DNA of 40,566 bases from an uncultured Bacteroidaceae bacterium (GTDB taxonomy: Bacteria > Bacteroidota > Bacteroidia > Bacteroidales > Bacteroidaceae): positions 1 through 40,566 of the forward strand of contig CAJOHO010000013.1 of the NCBI GenBank assembly GCA_905234555.1. Reading direction: 5' to 3'. The notes beneath the pieces were generated by a model. That model did no database searches, was not told the origin of the DNA, and worked only from the letters and a program-made list of their open reading frames with translations. A program made the position numbers and the translations under genes. Each line of letters starts with the position of its first letter. Position 1 is the stretch's first letter. This document shows, piece after piece, positions 1 to 8,316 of the stretch.

Positions 1-750
1 CACGATGGAGAGGGAGTCGGCATACGACGTCATATCGGTGAGCAGCACGAGCACCTTCTCGTTCTTCTCCACGGCGAAGTACTCGGCAGCGGTCAGCGCC
101 ATATCGGGCACCAACAGACGTTCCACGGCTGGGTCTTCGGTGGTGTTCATGAAGGCGATGATGCGGTCGAGGGCACCTGCGTTGCTGAACGTGTTCTTGA
201 AGAAATAGTAGTCGTCGTTGGTCATACCCATACCGCCGAGGATGATCTTGTCGGCCTTTGCACGGAGAGCCACCAAAGCCATCACTTCGTTGAAGGGCTG
301 GTCGGGGTCGGCAAAGAACGGAATCTTCTGTCCTGACACGAGTGTGTTGTTGAGGTCGATACCGGCAATACCCGTAGCGATGAGTTCGCTGGGCTGACGA
401 CGACGAACGGGATTCACGGAAGGTCCGCCGATGGGTACTTCCTTTCCTTCAATCTCCGGTCCTCCGTCGATGGGGTTTCCGTAAGCGTTGAAGAAACGGC
501 CTGCCAGCTGGTCGCCCACTTTCAGGGAAGGAGACTTGCCGAGGAACACCACCTCTGCGTTGGTGGGGATACCACCCGTACCTTCGAACACCTGCAAGGT
601 GACGTCGTCGCCGGCAATCTTCACCACCTGAGCCAGCTTGCCGTTGATGGTTGCGAGTTCATCATAACCAACACCTGTGGCCTTGAGCGAACAGGTAGCT
701 TTGGTAATCTGACTGATTTTAGTATATACTTTTTGAAATGCTGTTGCCAT
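1..750 (-). CDS. atpB: V-type ATP synthase subunit B, N-terminal part (cut by window edge)
   Basis: This is the non-catalytic nucleotide-binding subunit of the V/A-type rotary ATPase; it alternates with subunit A in the V1 headpiece. I translated the minus strand from the ATG at 748-750 and found an open frame of exactly 250 codons to base 1, beginning MATAFQKVYTKISQ. The N-terminal beta-barrel is followed by PIGGPSVNPVRR and the B-type motif SGQKIP, which stands in place of a Walker A lysine loop, and then LLTDMTSYADSL at the edge. B subunits are usually about 430-460 residues, so a little over half is visible. It lies 46 bp downstream of subunit A in the same operon; subunits D, I and K probably follow outside the window. 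Confidence 0.95.
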   Translation of the reverse strand, partial: MATAFQKVYTKISQITKATCSLKATGVGYDELATINGKLAQVVKIAGDDVTLQVFEGTGGIPTNAEVVFLGKSPSLKVGDQLAGRFFNAYGNPIDGGPEIEGKEVPIGGPSVNPVRRRQPSELIATGIAGIDLNNTLVSGQKIPFFADPDQPFNEVMALVALRAKADKIILGGMGMTNDDYYFFKNTFSNAGALDRIIAFMNTTEDPAVERLLVPDMALTAAEYFAVEKNEKVLVLLTDMTSYADSLSIV

Positions 751-796
751 AACATTTACGATTTGTCAATTTACAAATTACGATTTCCATTCACGG

Positions 797-2542
797 TTAG
801 TTGCTTTCGAGCATCTCGCGGATTTGCTTCTTGTAATCCTCATACTGCTCGGTCTTGAACTGTGAGTAGTTCATCTGCTTGCAGAGGTTGATGAGAATCT
901 TGAAGTAGTCGGTCACGGCCTGGAAGTGGTCGAACTCGAAGTCGTGCTGGCAGATCTCGCTCACCACGTCCATGATTTCCTCCTGACGTTCGAGCGAAGT
1001 CACAGCATCCACCTCGTCGAAGGCATCCTGCTGGAGCAACACGAAGTCAATCACCTCGGACTTCCAGAAGGTGATGTGGTAGCTCACGGGCACACCGTCG
1101 TCACCCAGGATGTTGATCTGCTCGGCAATCTCCTTACCACGCTGCATGCGGGTCTTGAGGTCAAGCACCTTGGAGATCCACTTGTCGTTGATCTTCTTCG
1201 ACACGTATTCTTCGAACTCAGGATATTCCAGATACTTGGAGTAGGAGTCGATGGGGTTCACGGCTGGATAGCGCTTCTTGTCGGCACGGTCCTGTTCGAG
1301 AGCGTAGAAGCAACGAGCCACCTTCTTGGTGTTCTCAGTCACAGGCTCTTTGAGGTTACCACCGGCAGGCGACACGGTTCCGATGAAGGTGATGGAACCC
1401 ACCTCGCCGTTGTTCAGGAAGACGTAACCGGCACGTCCGTAGAAGTTTGCCACCAAAGCACCGAGGTCCATTGGGAAGGCGTCGGGACCAGGCAGTTCCT
1501 CCATACGGTTCGACATCTCACGGCGTGCCTGTGCCCAACGTGAAGTGGAGTCGGCCATGAGGAGCACACGAAGACCCATAGAGCGGTAATACTCTGCCAT
1601 TGTCATCGCCGTATAGACGGAAGCCTCACGGGCAGCCACAGGCATATTGGAGGTGTTGGCAATGATGATGGTACGTTCCATCAGCTTGCGACCAGTGTGG
1701 GGATCGACGAGTTCAGGGAACTCGGTGAAGATTTCCACCACCTCGTTGGCACGCTCACCACAGGCTGCGATGATCACGATGTCGGCCTCTGCCTGCTTGG
1801 AAATGGCGTGCTGAAGCACGGTCTTACCTGTACCGAAAGGACCAGGAATGAAGCCTGTACCTCCTTCGACGATGGGGTTGAACGTGTCGATGGTACGCAC
1901 ACCGGTCTCGAGCAGTTTGAAAGGACGTGGCTTCTGCTTGTAGTTCGTCATGGCGAACTTCACAGGCCAGTGCTGCACCATCGTAACCTTCACTTCCTCG
2001 CCGTTCTCCTTCACGAGTACGGCAACGGTGTCGTCCACCTTATACTGTCCCTTCGCCACGATGCTCTTCACCTTGGCTGTTCCTTCCATCTGGAAGGGAA
2101 CCATAATCTTCAGGGGCTGAGAGTTCTCTTCCACCTTACCCAACCAGTCGGAACTGCGCACTTCGTCTCCCACTTTGGCAAGGGGTTCGAAGTCCCAGAG
2201 ACGCTCACGGTCGAGCGGATCGGTGTACTGACCACGTTTGAGGAACACACCCTCCATCTTGTCGAGGTCGTTCTGCAAACCATCGAAATTCTTCGACAAC
2301 ATACCTGGTGCCAACTGCACTTCGAGCATGTGTCCGGTGAACTCGGCCACGGCACCCACTTTCAGTCCACGTGTAGATTCAAACACCTGAACATACACAT
2401 CGGAACCCACCACTTTGATGACCTCCGACATCAAGCGGTCACCGCCCGTTTCAATGTAGCAGATTTCACCTTGCTTCACTGGGCCGTCCACCTTCAGCGT
2501 TACCATATTGGCGATAACGCCACTAACTGTACCTTTTGTCAT
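797..2542 (-). CDS. atpA: V-type ATP synthase subunit A (catalytic)
   Basis: This is the catalytic ATP-hydrolysing or ATP-synthesising subunit of the cytoplasmic V1 head. It has 581 residues, the normal length for the family. Visible parts are the N-terminal barrel (about 1-70), the A-specific bulge domain (about 110-195, absent from F-type beta), the Walker A loop GPFGTGKT at 234-241, the catalytic-glutamate segment ACGERANEV, and the Walker B/arginine region LLMADSTSRWAQARRE. The GERANE form differs from the textbook GERGNE, as I would expect for the bacterial DUF2764-associated subtype. The gene sits 12 bp after the DUF2764 gene and 46 bp before subunit B, in the order E, DUF2764, A, B. 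The coupling ion (H+ or Na+) cannot be told without the membrane subunits. Confidence 0.97.
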   Translation of the reverse strand: MTKGTVSGVIANMVTLKVDGPVKQGEICYIETGGDRLMSEVIKVVGSDVYVQVFESTRGLKVGAVAEFTGHMLEVQLAPGMLSKNFDGLQNDLDKMEGVFLKRGQYTDPLDRERLWDFEPLAKVGDEVRSSDWLGKVEENSQPLKIMVPFQMEGTAKVKSIVAKGQYKVDDTVAVLVKENGEEVKVTMVQHWPVKFAMTNYKQKPRPFKLLETGVRTIDTFNPIVEGGTGFIPGPFGTGKTVLQHAISKQAEADIVIIAACGERANEVVEIFTEFPELVDPHTGRKLMERTIIIANTSNMPVAAREASVYTAMTMAEYYRSMGLRVLLMADSTSRWAQARREMSNRMEELPGPDAFPMDLGALVANFYGRAGYVFLNNGEVGSITFIGTVSPAGGNLKEPVTENTKKVARCFYALEQDRADKKRYPAVNPIDSYSKYLEYPEFEEYVSKKINDKWISKVLDLKTRMQRGKEIAEQINILGDDGVPVSYHITFWKSEVIDFVLLQQDAFDEVDAVTSLERQEEIMDVVSEICQHDFEFDHFQAVTDYFKILINLCKQMNYSQFKTEQYEDYKKQIREMLESN

Positions 2543-2554
2543 ATTGTTGCTTTG

Positions 2555-3469
2555 TTATTGTTGTTCGTTCATAAACTGTCTGTTTGGAGCCTTCCTGATG
2601 AATTCCTCGGGCACTTTTGCCTCGCTGCGCAGACTTTCGATGATTTCGCGGAAAGTCTCCTTGCCCGTCTCAGGATCAAGGAGTTCCCAGCGGTTCAGCA
2701 TCTCCAACTTGCAGAAATAGGCAAAGACTGCCTCGATGGAGAAGACATCCATAAAGGTCTGCTCTTCGAGCCAGTTCCACTTGAACGCGTCAATCCGCTT
2801 CTCCTTCAACACGGGGTCTTCCGTATCGACAATCTTCATCAGTTCCACCATGTAGTCCAGCTCGTTCATCAGGCTGAAGTCCTTGGTGTTGTTCGTGCGG
2901 ATCATCTCGTTCACTTCTGTGTCGCCGAGGATATATTTCGACACGTTCCATCCCTGCTTACGGGCAATGAGCGCCGTGAGGATGTTGGTGATGTCGAAGT
3001 TCATCTTATACCACGAAGCAATCATCGCGTTGGGACATTGCATCGCGTATTCATAGAACGCCAGCATCATCTGATCTTCCGGGAAGAAATCGGCCTTTCC
3101 TTTGTTAAAGTCGTAATTACGCGCGAACTCGGAAAGGAAAGACGGATAGCGGTGCACGTTGAAGTTCATGGTGCGTGCCGCTGAGATCAGGTCCTGATAC
3201 TGATCCATCGTGTAGTTGCCGAACGTGGCAATCTCTACGCCCAACTCGTCCACCTTCTCCTTGGGATCGTTGGTCTTCGAGGCCTTCAGCAGCTTGACGA
3301 TGTTCTTGCAGTCCTGCTCCAGGTAGAAATAGAAGATCAGTTGCTTGTCTGCTTCGGTCAGGACTTCCTCACACTGCTCACGGAACTCGGCCAAAGAAAT
3401 CTGGTTCTTTCCGCCTTCGTCCATCACAATGTCGGGAGCACCCGCCATCAAACAATAATAATTGGCCAT
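2555..3469 (-). CDS. DUF2764 family protein, probable C/d-like V-ATPase stalk subunit
   Basis: This 304-residue soluble protein starts MANYYCLMAGAPDI and is largely helical with no signal peptide or membrane segment. The start matches the DUF2764 family, which is found inside V-type ATPase operons of Bacteroidota, chlamydiae and spirochaetes between the E and A genes, where a standard C subunit gene is missing. Its place 12 bp upstream of subunit A fits that pattern. I infer that it does the job of subunit C (the d subunit), joining the central rotor to the membrane ring. This rests on position and family, because no motif proves the function. Confidence 0.85.
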   Translation of the reverse strand: MANYYCLMAGAPDIVMDEGGKNQISLAEFREQCEEVLTEADKQLIFYFYLEQDCKNIVKLLKASKTNDPKEKVDELGVEIATFGNYTMDQYQDLISAARTMNFNVHRYPSFLSEFARNYDFNKGKADFFPEDQMMLAFYEYAMQCPNAMIASWYKMNFDITNILTALIARKQGWNVSKYILGDTEVNEMIRTNNTKDFSLMNELDYMVELMKIVDTEDPVLKEKRIDAFKWNWLEEQTFMDVFSIEAVFAYFCKLEMLNRWELLDPETGKETFREIIESLRSEAKVPEEFIRKAPNRQFMNEQQ

Positions 3470-3477
3470 ATTCTTAA

Positions 3478-3535
3478 TTTAATCATAATGCATAATGCAT
3501 AATTTACATTGCATAATGCATTTTTACATTGAGCA
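3478..3535. repeat. AT-rich low-complexity spacer with repeated ATAATGCAT words
   Basis: Between the E and DUF2764 genes the word ATAATGCAT or close variants occurs about three times within 60 bp, together with TTTACATTG repeats. A related simple sequence (AATTATGAATT / ATTATGCAT) occupies 4231-4284 at the other side of the E gene. No coding potential is visible. Confidence 0.6.
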
Positions 3536-4126
3536 TTAGAACAGCATCTCCACAAGCTGTGGTCTGAGGAAATTCTTAAAGTATGCCACAAACTCTTCGT
3601 CGCCGAAGTTCACCTTGTAAGCGCCATCGGCAGGAGCTACCGTGAACGCAGCCTTCTGACCGTTCACCTGCTCAATCTTCACCTGCTTGTCGAGCATCGC
3701 CTTGGCTTTCTTGGCAAACACAGCCTTCAGACCTGCTGCATCCTCTGTGGAAATCACGATGTCTTCCTGTGCACCCCACTTCTCTGCCAGTTTCAGCATG
3801 AAGTTCTGCATAAAAGTCTTGTCGTCGGTCAGTTCCTTCACAGCCTGCTTCACCACGTTGTCGCAAACCACGTTGGCAATCTCGGTCTTCAGGGCATTCA
3901 CAGCCTGAGCATTAAACATCTTCAGCTCCGACTTGGTGTTCTGTTCCAAAGCCTGAGCGTCTTTCTTGCCCTGAGCCACGATGCCTTCAGCTTCAGCCTT
4001 TGCGTCAGCTACGATCTTGGCTGCTTTTTCGTTGGCAGCGGCAATGATTTTCTCGGCTTCGGCGTTACCTTTCTCCACTCCTTCTTGCAGGAGTTTGTTG
4101 GTCAATTCTTGAATTTTACTTTCCAT
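3536..4126 (-). CDS. atpE: V-type ATP synthase subunit E (peripheral stalk)
   Basis: This is the peripheral-stalk subunit that pairs with G/H and holds the A3B3 head still against rotor torque. It has 196 residues, typical of E. Residues about 10-75 form a long charged, alanine-rich helix with repeated A-E-K patterns (for example EKAAKIVADAKAEAEG), as in E subunits; the C-terminal part is the compact alpha/beta domain that binds the head. It is the first gene of the operon in this window and has a good promoter match just upstream (4157-4188). A 66-bp AT-rich spacer with repeated ATAATGCAT words separates it from the DUF2764 gene. Confidence 0.9.
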   Translation of the reverse strand: MESKIQELTNKLLQEGVEKGNAEAEKIIAAANEKAAKIVADAKAEAEGIVAQGKKDAQALEQNTKSELKMFNAQAVNALKTEIANVVCDNVVKQAVKELTDDKTFMQNFMLKLAEKWGAQEDIVISTEDAAGLKAVFAKKAKAMLDKQVKIEQVNGQKAAFTVAPADGAYKVNFGDEEFVAYFKNFLRPQLVEMLF

Positions 4127-4156
4127 ATCGTGTTGTTATATTTATATATTTTGCTA

Positions 4157-4188
4157 CAAAGTTATTGGTTTTTATCGAGATAAACAAA
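4157..4188 (-). promoter_or_regulatory. Bacteroidota-type promoter of the V-ATPase operon
   Basis: On the minus strand, TTTG (complement of 4185-4188) is followed after 20 bp by TAACTTTG (complement of 4157-4164). This matches the Bacteroidota housekeeping promoter TTTG, about 19-21 bp, TAnnTTTG. It lies about 31 bp upstream of the E-subunit ATG, leaving a short leader. Confidence 0.75.
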
Positions 4189-4284
4189 AGTTATGCGAAA
4201 AATCCTCCTTTTCTACTCAAAAAAGGCACTTCTCAATTATGAATTCCCAATTATGAATTTAATTATGCATTATGAATTATGCAT

Positions 4285-5490
4285 TTATTCAACATACAGT
4301 ACCAATCCTTTCAAGTACTCGCCTTCCGGATGGTAGATATTGATGGGGTGATCGACGGGCTGGTGAAGCTGGTGAAGAATCCTCACATTCCGACCTGCTG
4401 CAGCTGCTGCTGTGAAGACGGCATTACGGAAATTATCCTTCGTCACCACCTGCGAGCAACTAAACGTAAAGAGGATGCCACCCTTGCGGATTTTCTCCAT
4501 TGCTTTTTGGTTCAGACGGCTGTAACCCTTGAGGGCATTGCGCAGGGCATCACGATGTTTGGCAAATGCCGGCGGATCGAGAATAATGAGGTCGTAGGCT
4601 CCGTCCTTCATGTTGTCTAAGAACTTGAACGCATCTTCCGCAAAAGCCTGATGACGCGCATCACCTGGGAAGTTCAGTTCAACGTTAGCATTGGTCAGGT
4701 CGATGGCTTTCTGCGAGGAGTCCACGGAGTGAACAAGCTTGGCGCCACCACGCATGGCATAGAACGAGAATCCGCCTGTATAACAGAACATATTCAGCAC
4801 CTCACGGTCCTTCGCGTATTGCTCCAACAAACGGCGGTTATCTCGCTGGTCCACAAAGAATCCCGTCTTCTGGCCTCGCAACCAATCCACATGGAATTTC
4901 AGTCCGTTTTCCAACGCTACGTCATCGGCATTGCCACCTAAGAGGTAGCCGTTTTCCTGTCCCAACCCAGCCTTGAAAGGCAGTGTGGTTTCCGACTTAT
5001 AATAGATATGCAGGAGCTGGTCGCCCATCACTTTCTTCAAGGCTTCGGCTATCATTTGGCGTTCCATGTGCATACCCACGCTGTGGGCTTGCATCACCGC
5101 AGTCTTTCCATAAATATCAATGACCAGTCCAGCCAAATTGTCGCCTTCGCCATGAACCAGACGGAACGACTGCTCGCCGTCCACCACGATGCCTGCCGCC
5201 TTTCTCACTTGGAGAGCCGACTGCAAACGCCGTTCATAAAAAGCCTCATCGATGGTCTCGCGTTCAAAGCTCAGCACACGCACCATGATGCTGCCCACTT
5301 GGTAGTGGCCCACTGCTGCAAACTCGAAATCGCCATATTTCCGACCATCCACAGGACGTGCCATCAGCACTTCCACCACCTCACCCTCTTCGGGTTCTTC
5401 AGAGAAATGGTGAATGGCACCTGAGAAAATCCAAGGATGTCGCCTCAACAGCGATTCCTCCTTGCCATATTTCAAAAATACTTGCTTCAT
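4285..5490 (-). CDS. rlmI: 23S rRNA (cytosine(1962)-C5)-methyltransferase, RlmI-like
   Basis: This class I SAM-dependent enzyme methylates a cytosine of 23S rRNA (m5C1962 in E. coli numbering). It has 401 residues, the usual length. The N-terminal 75 or so residues form a PUA RNA-binding domain (MKQVFLKYGKEESLLRRHPW). The Rossmann domain shows the SAM-binding motif NMFCYTGGFSFYA at about 235-247, the catalytic DPPAFAKHRD segment, and FTFSCSQVV with the RlmI-type cysteine. It ends with EYLKGLVLYVE. The ATG at 5490 opens directly into the PUA domain, supporting that start. It lies 61 bp downstream of the exonuclease gene on the same strand and may be co-transcribed with it. Confidence 0.93.
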   Translation of the reverse strand: MKQVFLKYGKEESLLRRHPWIFSGAIHHFSEEPEEGEVVEVLMARPVDGRKYGDFEFAAVGHYQVGSIMVRVLSFERETIDEAFYERRLQSALQVRKAAGIVVDGEQSFRLVHGEGDNLAGLVIDIYGKTAVMQAHSVGMHMERQMIAEALKKVMGDQLLHIYYKSETTLPFKAGLGQENGYLLGGNADDVALENGLKFHVDWLRGQKTGFFVDQRDNRRLLEQYAKDREVLNMFCYTGGFSFYAMRGGAKLVHSVDSSQKAIDLTNANVELNFPGDARHQAFAEDAFKFLDNMKDGAYDLIILDPPAFAKHRDALRNALKGYSRLNQKAMEKIRKGGILFTFSCSQVVTKDNFRNAVFTAAAAAGRNVRILHQLHQPVDHPINIYHPEGEYLKGLVLYVE

Positions 5491-5551
5491 TCTATCTTGA
5501 ATCTCTTTCTTATCTCGAATCTCTTATTTCCAATTTGAAAGTGTTCGGCAC

Positions 5552-6163
5552 TCAGTCCTTAATCAACACGTAGTCATCGTTGGTTTTCAACTTCATGATC
5601 TCGTGGTGGATGAGCAGACAAGCCCACGCATCGGTGGCGGCATATCGCTGCTGCGCCTCCGTCAGCACATCGGCTTCCCAGTTGGTGAGTTGCTGACGTT
5701 TTGATATTTTATAGCCGAAGAGGTTGGCAAAGATTTTCTGGAGGCTCATATCCTCAATCCCGATTTGCTTCACCTCGTCCTGCAGTTCGATGTACGACTC
5801 AGGATGCATGTGTGAACCACGGTTCAGCTGGAGGAAGTCATCTTTCAAAGAGAGTCCCACCTTCACCACCTTCGGACTTTCCATCAGGCGTTTTACACAA
5901 GGCGGAACGCCCATTCGGCAGAGACGGAACAGGAAGCACTGGTCGGGAGTGGAGACCTGAAGGAGCGCCACTTTGTGGTACTGTCCGCGTCGGAACGAAG
6001 GACGGGTTTCCGTATCAATGCCCACGACGGGCTGACGCAGCAGATAATCCACTGCCTTGCCTGCCTCACGCTCCGTCAGCAACACGTAGATGCTCCCTCT
6101 GAACTGCGCCACGGGCAAGGTCGCGATCTCTTTCTTGTCGAACTTTTCCCTGATTTCCGTCAT
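5552..6163 (-). CDS. RNase D-type 3'-5' exonuclease domain protein
   Basis: This is a single-domain DEDDy exonuclease of about 203 residues. Motifs in order are VVGIDTETRP (Exo I, D and E), VKVGLSLKDDFLQLN (Exo II aspartate) and RYAATDAWACLLIH (Exo III tyrosine and aspartate). It lacks the HRDC domains of true RNase D, so it resembles the short exonuclease-domain proteins common in Bacteroidota, with structured RNA or DNA ends as likely substrates. The open frame extends farther upstream, but I chose the ATG at 6161-6163 because it overlaps the stop codon of the DUF5063 gene as ATGA and avoids a long overlap. That overlap suggests translational coupling. Confidence 0.88.
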   Translation of the reverse strand: MTEIREKFDKKEIATLPVAQFRGSIYVLLTEREAGKAVDYLLRQPVVGIDTETRPSFRRGQYHKVALLQVSTPDQCFLFRLCRMGVPPCVKRLMESPKVVKVGLSLKDDFLQLNRGSHMHPESYIELQDEVKQIGIEDMSLQKIFANLFGYKISKRQQLTNWEADVLTEAQQRYAATDAWACLLIHHEIMKLKTNDDYVLIKD

Positions 6164-6696
6164 ACCTCTTGCTGATCGCCAAACCTCACATCGTGCAAGG
6201 CTCGCATCACATTCACCAAACGCTGTCCCCAGTAGTGCTCGAAGTTCTGACGGCACTGAGCCACAGCCTCCGTCATGAGTTCGTCGGACTCGGAACGCAT
6301 CGCCACACAGAAGTTCTTCAGATCCTGATAGACATCAGCCAGATTCTCGCTCACCGTCGTCAGGATGGGTGTGTCGCTATACTTCATGTCCTCCACAAAC
6401 ACATCGAGGTAGTCATCCTGCTCACCCATCACATAAGAGATGTTCGTGCGCACGATGTCATAATTCTCTTCCGTCACCGCATCTTCCAGTTCCACTTCGT
6501 CGTTCATGTCGAAAGGCGTCAGCAACATCCCTTTCAGGTACAGCAAAGGGAGCAGTTTCAGCATGGTCTCCACAAATTCGTTGCGTTCACGCTGTTCTGC
6601 ACTTTCCACATAAGCACAATACTGCACCGCTACGGTCAGGAATTCCAACACGTCATGCTGGAGCACTAAGGACTGTTCTTGATTCTTTTTCTGCAT
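6160..6696 (-). CDS. DUF5063 domain-containing protein
   Basis: This 178-residue, acidic, mostly helical cytoplasmic protein has no signal peptide. It matches by pattern the DUF5063 family of Bacteroidota (VLEFLTVAVQYCAYVE near the start, a leucine-rich LLPLLYLKGMLL helix, and YWGQRLVNVMRALHDV near the end). The function is unknown. It is coupled by a 4-base ATGA overlap to the 3'-5' exonuclease, so a shared role in nucleic-acid processing is a reasonable guess, but nothing in the protein shows a catalytic site. A TAACTTTG box lies just upstream. Confidence 0.8.
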   Translation of the reverse strand: MQKKNQEQSLVLQHDVLEFLTVAVQYCAYVESAEQRERNEFVETMLKLLPLLYLKGMLLTPFDMNDEVELEDAVTEENYDIVRTNISYVMGEQDDYLDVFVEDMKYSDTPILTTVSENLADVYQDLKNFCVAMRSESDELMTEAVAQCRQNFEHYWGQRLVNVMRALHDVRFGDQQEV

Positions 6697-6704
6697 ATCG
6701 TGTG

Positions 6705-6712
6705 CAAAGTTA
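6705..6712 (-). promoter_or_regulatory. -7 box for the DUF5063/exonuclease operon
   Basis: The complement of 6705-6712 reads TAACTTTG, a full TAnnTTTG match, 8 bp upstream of the DUF5063 ATG. I see no good TTTG at the expected upstream distance. A start site from this box would leave almost no leader. Confidence 0.5.
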
Positions 6713-6722
6713 CGAAAAATTC

Positions 6723-6750
6723 TTCACTCTTCACTCTTCACTCTTCACTT
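6723..6750. repeat. Four perfect tandem copies of the heptamer CTTCACT
   Basis: CTTCACT is repeated four times without a mismatch between the divergent DUF5063 and aminopeptidase P genes, ending in a T-run. The unit length of seven bases makes it prone to slipped-strand change. Its complement (AGTGAAG) recurs around 19970-20000. Confidence 0.9.
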
Positions 6751-6761
6751 TTTTGTCCATT

Positions 6762-6795
6762 TTGCTTTCTGTTTCAATAATTTTGCGTACATTTG
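6762..6795 (+). promoter_or_regulatory. Probable promoter of the aminopeptidase P gene
   Basis: TTTG at 6762-6765 and TACATTTG at 6788-6795 are separated by 22 bp, slightly longer than usual. The -7 box is a full TAnnTTTG match and lies 37 bp before the ATG at 6833. Confidence 0.6.
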
Positions 6796-6832
6796 CAAAA
6801 GTTATCACCTCAGAACGAAAAAAACAAGCTCC

Positions 6833-8230
6833 ATGTTTACAAAAAACACCTATATCGAACGCCGCCGTCGTCTGAAGCAGGCGATGGGTAGCGGCTTGCT
6901 GCTTTTCTTTGGCAACAACGAATCTCCAGCCAACTATCCAGCCAACGGATACAAGTACCGTCAGGACAGCTGTTTCCTCTATTATTTCGGTCTCCAACGC
7001 GAAGGTCTCGCTGCTGTCATCGACATCGACAACAACGAAGAAATCCTCTTTGGCGACGACATCGACATCGAGGACATCATCTGGACGGGCTTCGTACCTT
7101 CCGTCAAGGAACTGGGTGAAAGCGTCGGCGTGATGAAGTCTGCGCCGATGAGCCAGCTCAACGCCGTTTGTCAGAAAGCCATTGCCACAAAACGACCTAT
7201 CCATTTCCTGCCGCCTTATCGTTTCGACATCATGATTCAGATGAGCGACCTGCTGGGCATCCATCCGCTGAAACTGCGTGAAGCTGCCAGCGTTCCGTTC
7301 ATCAAGGCTGTGGTAGATATGCGTGCTGTGAAGTCGGCTGAGGAAGTGGAGGAAATCGAACGCGCCATGGAGATTGGTTATCGCATGCACACAGCTGCCA
7401 TGAAAGCCTGCCACCCTGGCGTCAGCGAACAGTATATTGCCGGTTTGCTCGAAGGAATTGCCCACGGAAGCGGCTGCATGGTTTCCTTCCAGACCATCCT
7501 CACCACCCACGGTGAGATTATGCACAGCTGCCTGACCGACAAACCGCTGGAGGCTGGACGACTCATGCTTTGCGACGCTGGTGCAGAAACCAACAACAAT
7601 TACTGTTCCGACAACACACGCGTCACGCCTGTCAGCGGAAAGTTCACACAACGCCAACTCGACATTTACAGCATTGTGGAAGCCTGTCACGACCTCGTGC
7701 TCGAAAAAGCCGCTCCTGGCATGAAGTGGCTGGATATGCACCTCGATGTGTGCCGTCTCATGACCGACCGCCTCAAAGATCTGGGTCTGATGAAGGGCAA
7801 CACAGAAGATGCCGTACAGGCTGGTGCTCACGCCATGTTCCTGCCTCACGGACTGGGACACATGATGGGAATGGACGTTCACGATATGGAGGGACTGGGA
7901 CAGATCTATGTAGGTTACGACGACGAAGTGCGTCCTTCCACTCAGTTCGGCACTAACGCCCTGCGCTGCGGACGTCGTCTCCAACCAGGATTCGTGATGA
8001 CGGACGAGCCAGGTATTTACTTCATTCCTCAGCTCATCGACCAATGGCGCAGTCAAGGTTTCCACAAGGACTTCCTCAACTACGATCTGCTGGAAACCTA
8101 CAAGGACTTCGGCGGCATCCGTCTGGAAGACGACATCCTCATCACAGAGACAGGCAACCGCCTGCTCGGCAAGAACACCATCCCTTACCACCCTGCCGAC
8201 GTAGAAGCATTCATCGCCTCATCACATTAA
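6833..8230 (+). CDS. pepP: Xaa-Pro aminopeptidase (aminopeptidase P family, M24B)
   Basis: This cytoplasmic metallopeptidase removes N-terminal residues that precede proline. It has 465 residues with an N-terminal creatinase-like domain (about 1-170) and a pita-bread catalytic domain. The five expected metal ligands are all visible: D248 in LMLCDAGAE, D260 in YCSDNTR, H343 in HGLGHMMG, E392 in TDEPGIYF and E432 in GIRLEDD. There is no signal peptide. It is followed 86 bp later by a secreted C1 peptidase on the same strand; I see no promoter or terminator between them, so they may be co-transcribed. Confidence 0.95.
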   Translation: MFTKNTYIERRRRLKQAMGSGLLLFFGNNESPANYPANGYKYRQDSCFLYYFGLQREGLAAVIDIDNNEEILFGDDIDIEDIIWTGFVPSVKELGESVGVMKSAPMSQLNAVCQKAIATKRPIHFLPPYRFDIMIQMSDLLGIHPLKLREAASVPFIKAVVDMRAVKSAEEVEEIERAMEIGYRMHTAAMKACHPGVSEQYIAGLLEGIAHGSGCMVSFQTILTTHGEIMHSCLTDKPLEAGRLMLCDAGAETNNNYCSDNTRVTPVSGKFTQRQLDIYSIVEACHDLVLEKAAPGMKWLDMHLDVCRLMTDRLKDLGLMKGNTEDAVQAGAHAMFLPHGLGHMMGMDVHDMEGLGQIYVGYDDEVRPSTQFGTNALRCGRRLQPGFVMTDEPGIYFIPQLIDQWRSQGFHKDFLNYDLLETYKDFGGIRLEDDILITETGNRLLGKNTIPYHPADVEAFIASSH

Positions 8231-8316
8231 CCTCCTTACAGTGCCCTGCGCTTTTCCGCAAGGTAACTCATCAAACCCATTCAGCCCATTAACTTCATTC
8301 AATTATTCAATAAACA

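Noticed and set aside
1697-3184. 495-codon plus-strand open frame opposite the V-ATPase A and DUF2764 genes
   Set aside because: It runs across two well-supported minus-strand genes and their junction, is full of His/Leu/Val typical of antisense frames, and matches no family.
6731-8191. 486-codon minus-strand open frame opposite the aminopeptidase P gene
   Set aside because: It is the antisense of a gene with all five metal ligands intact; the composition is that of a shadow frame.
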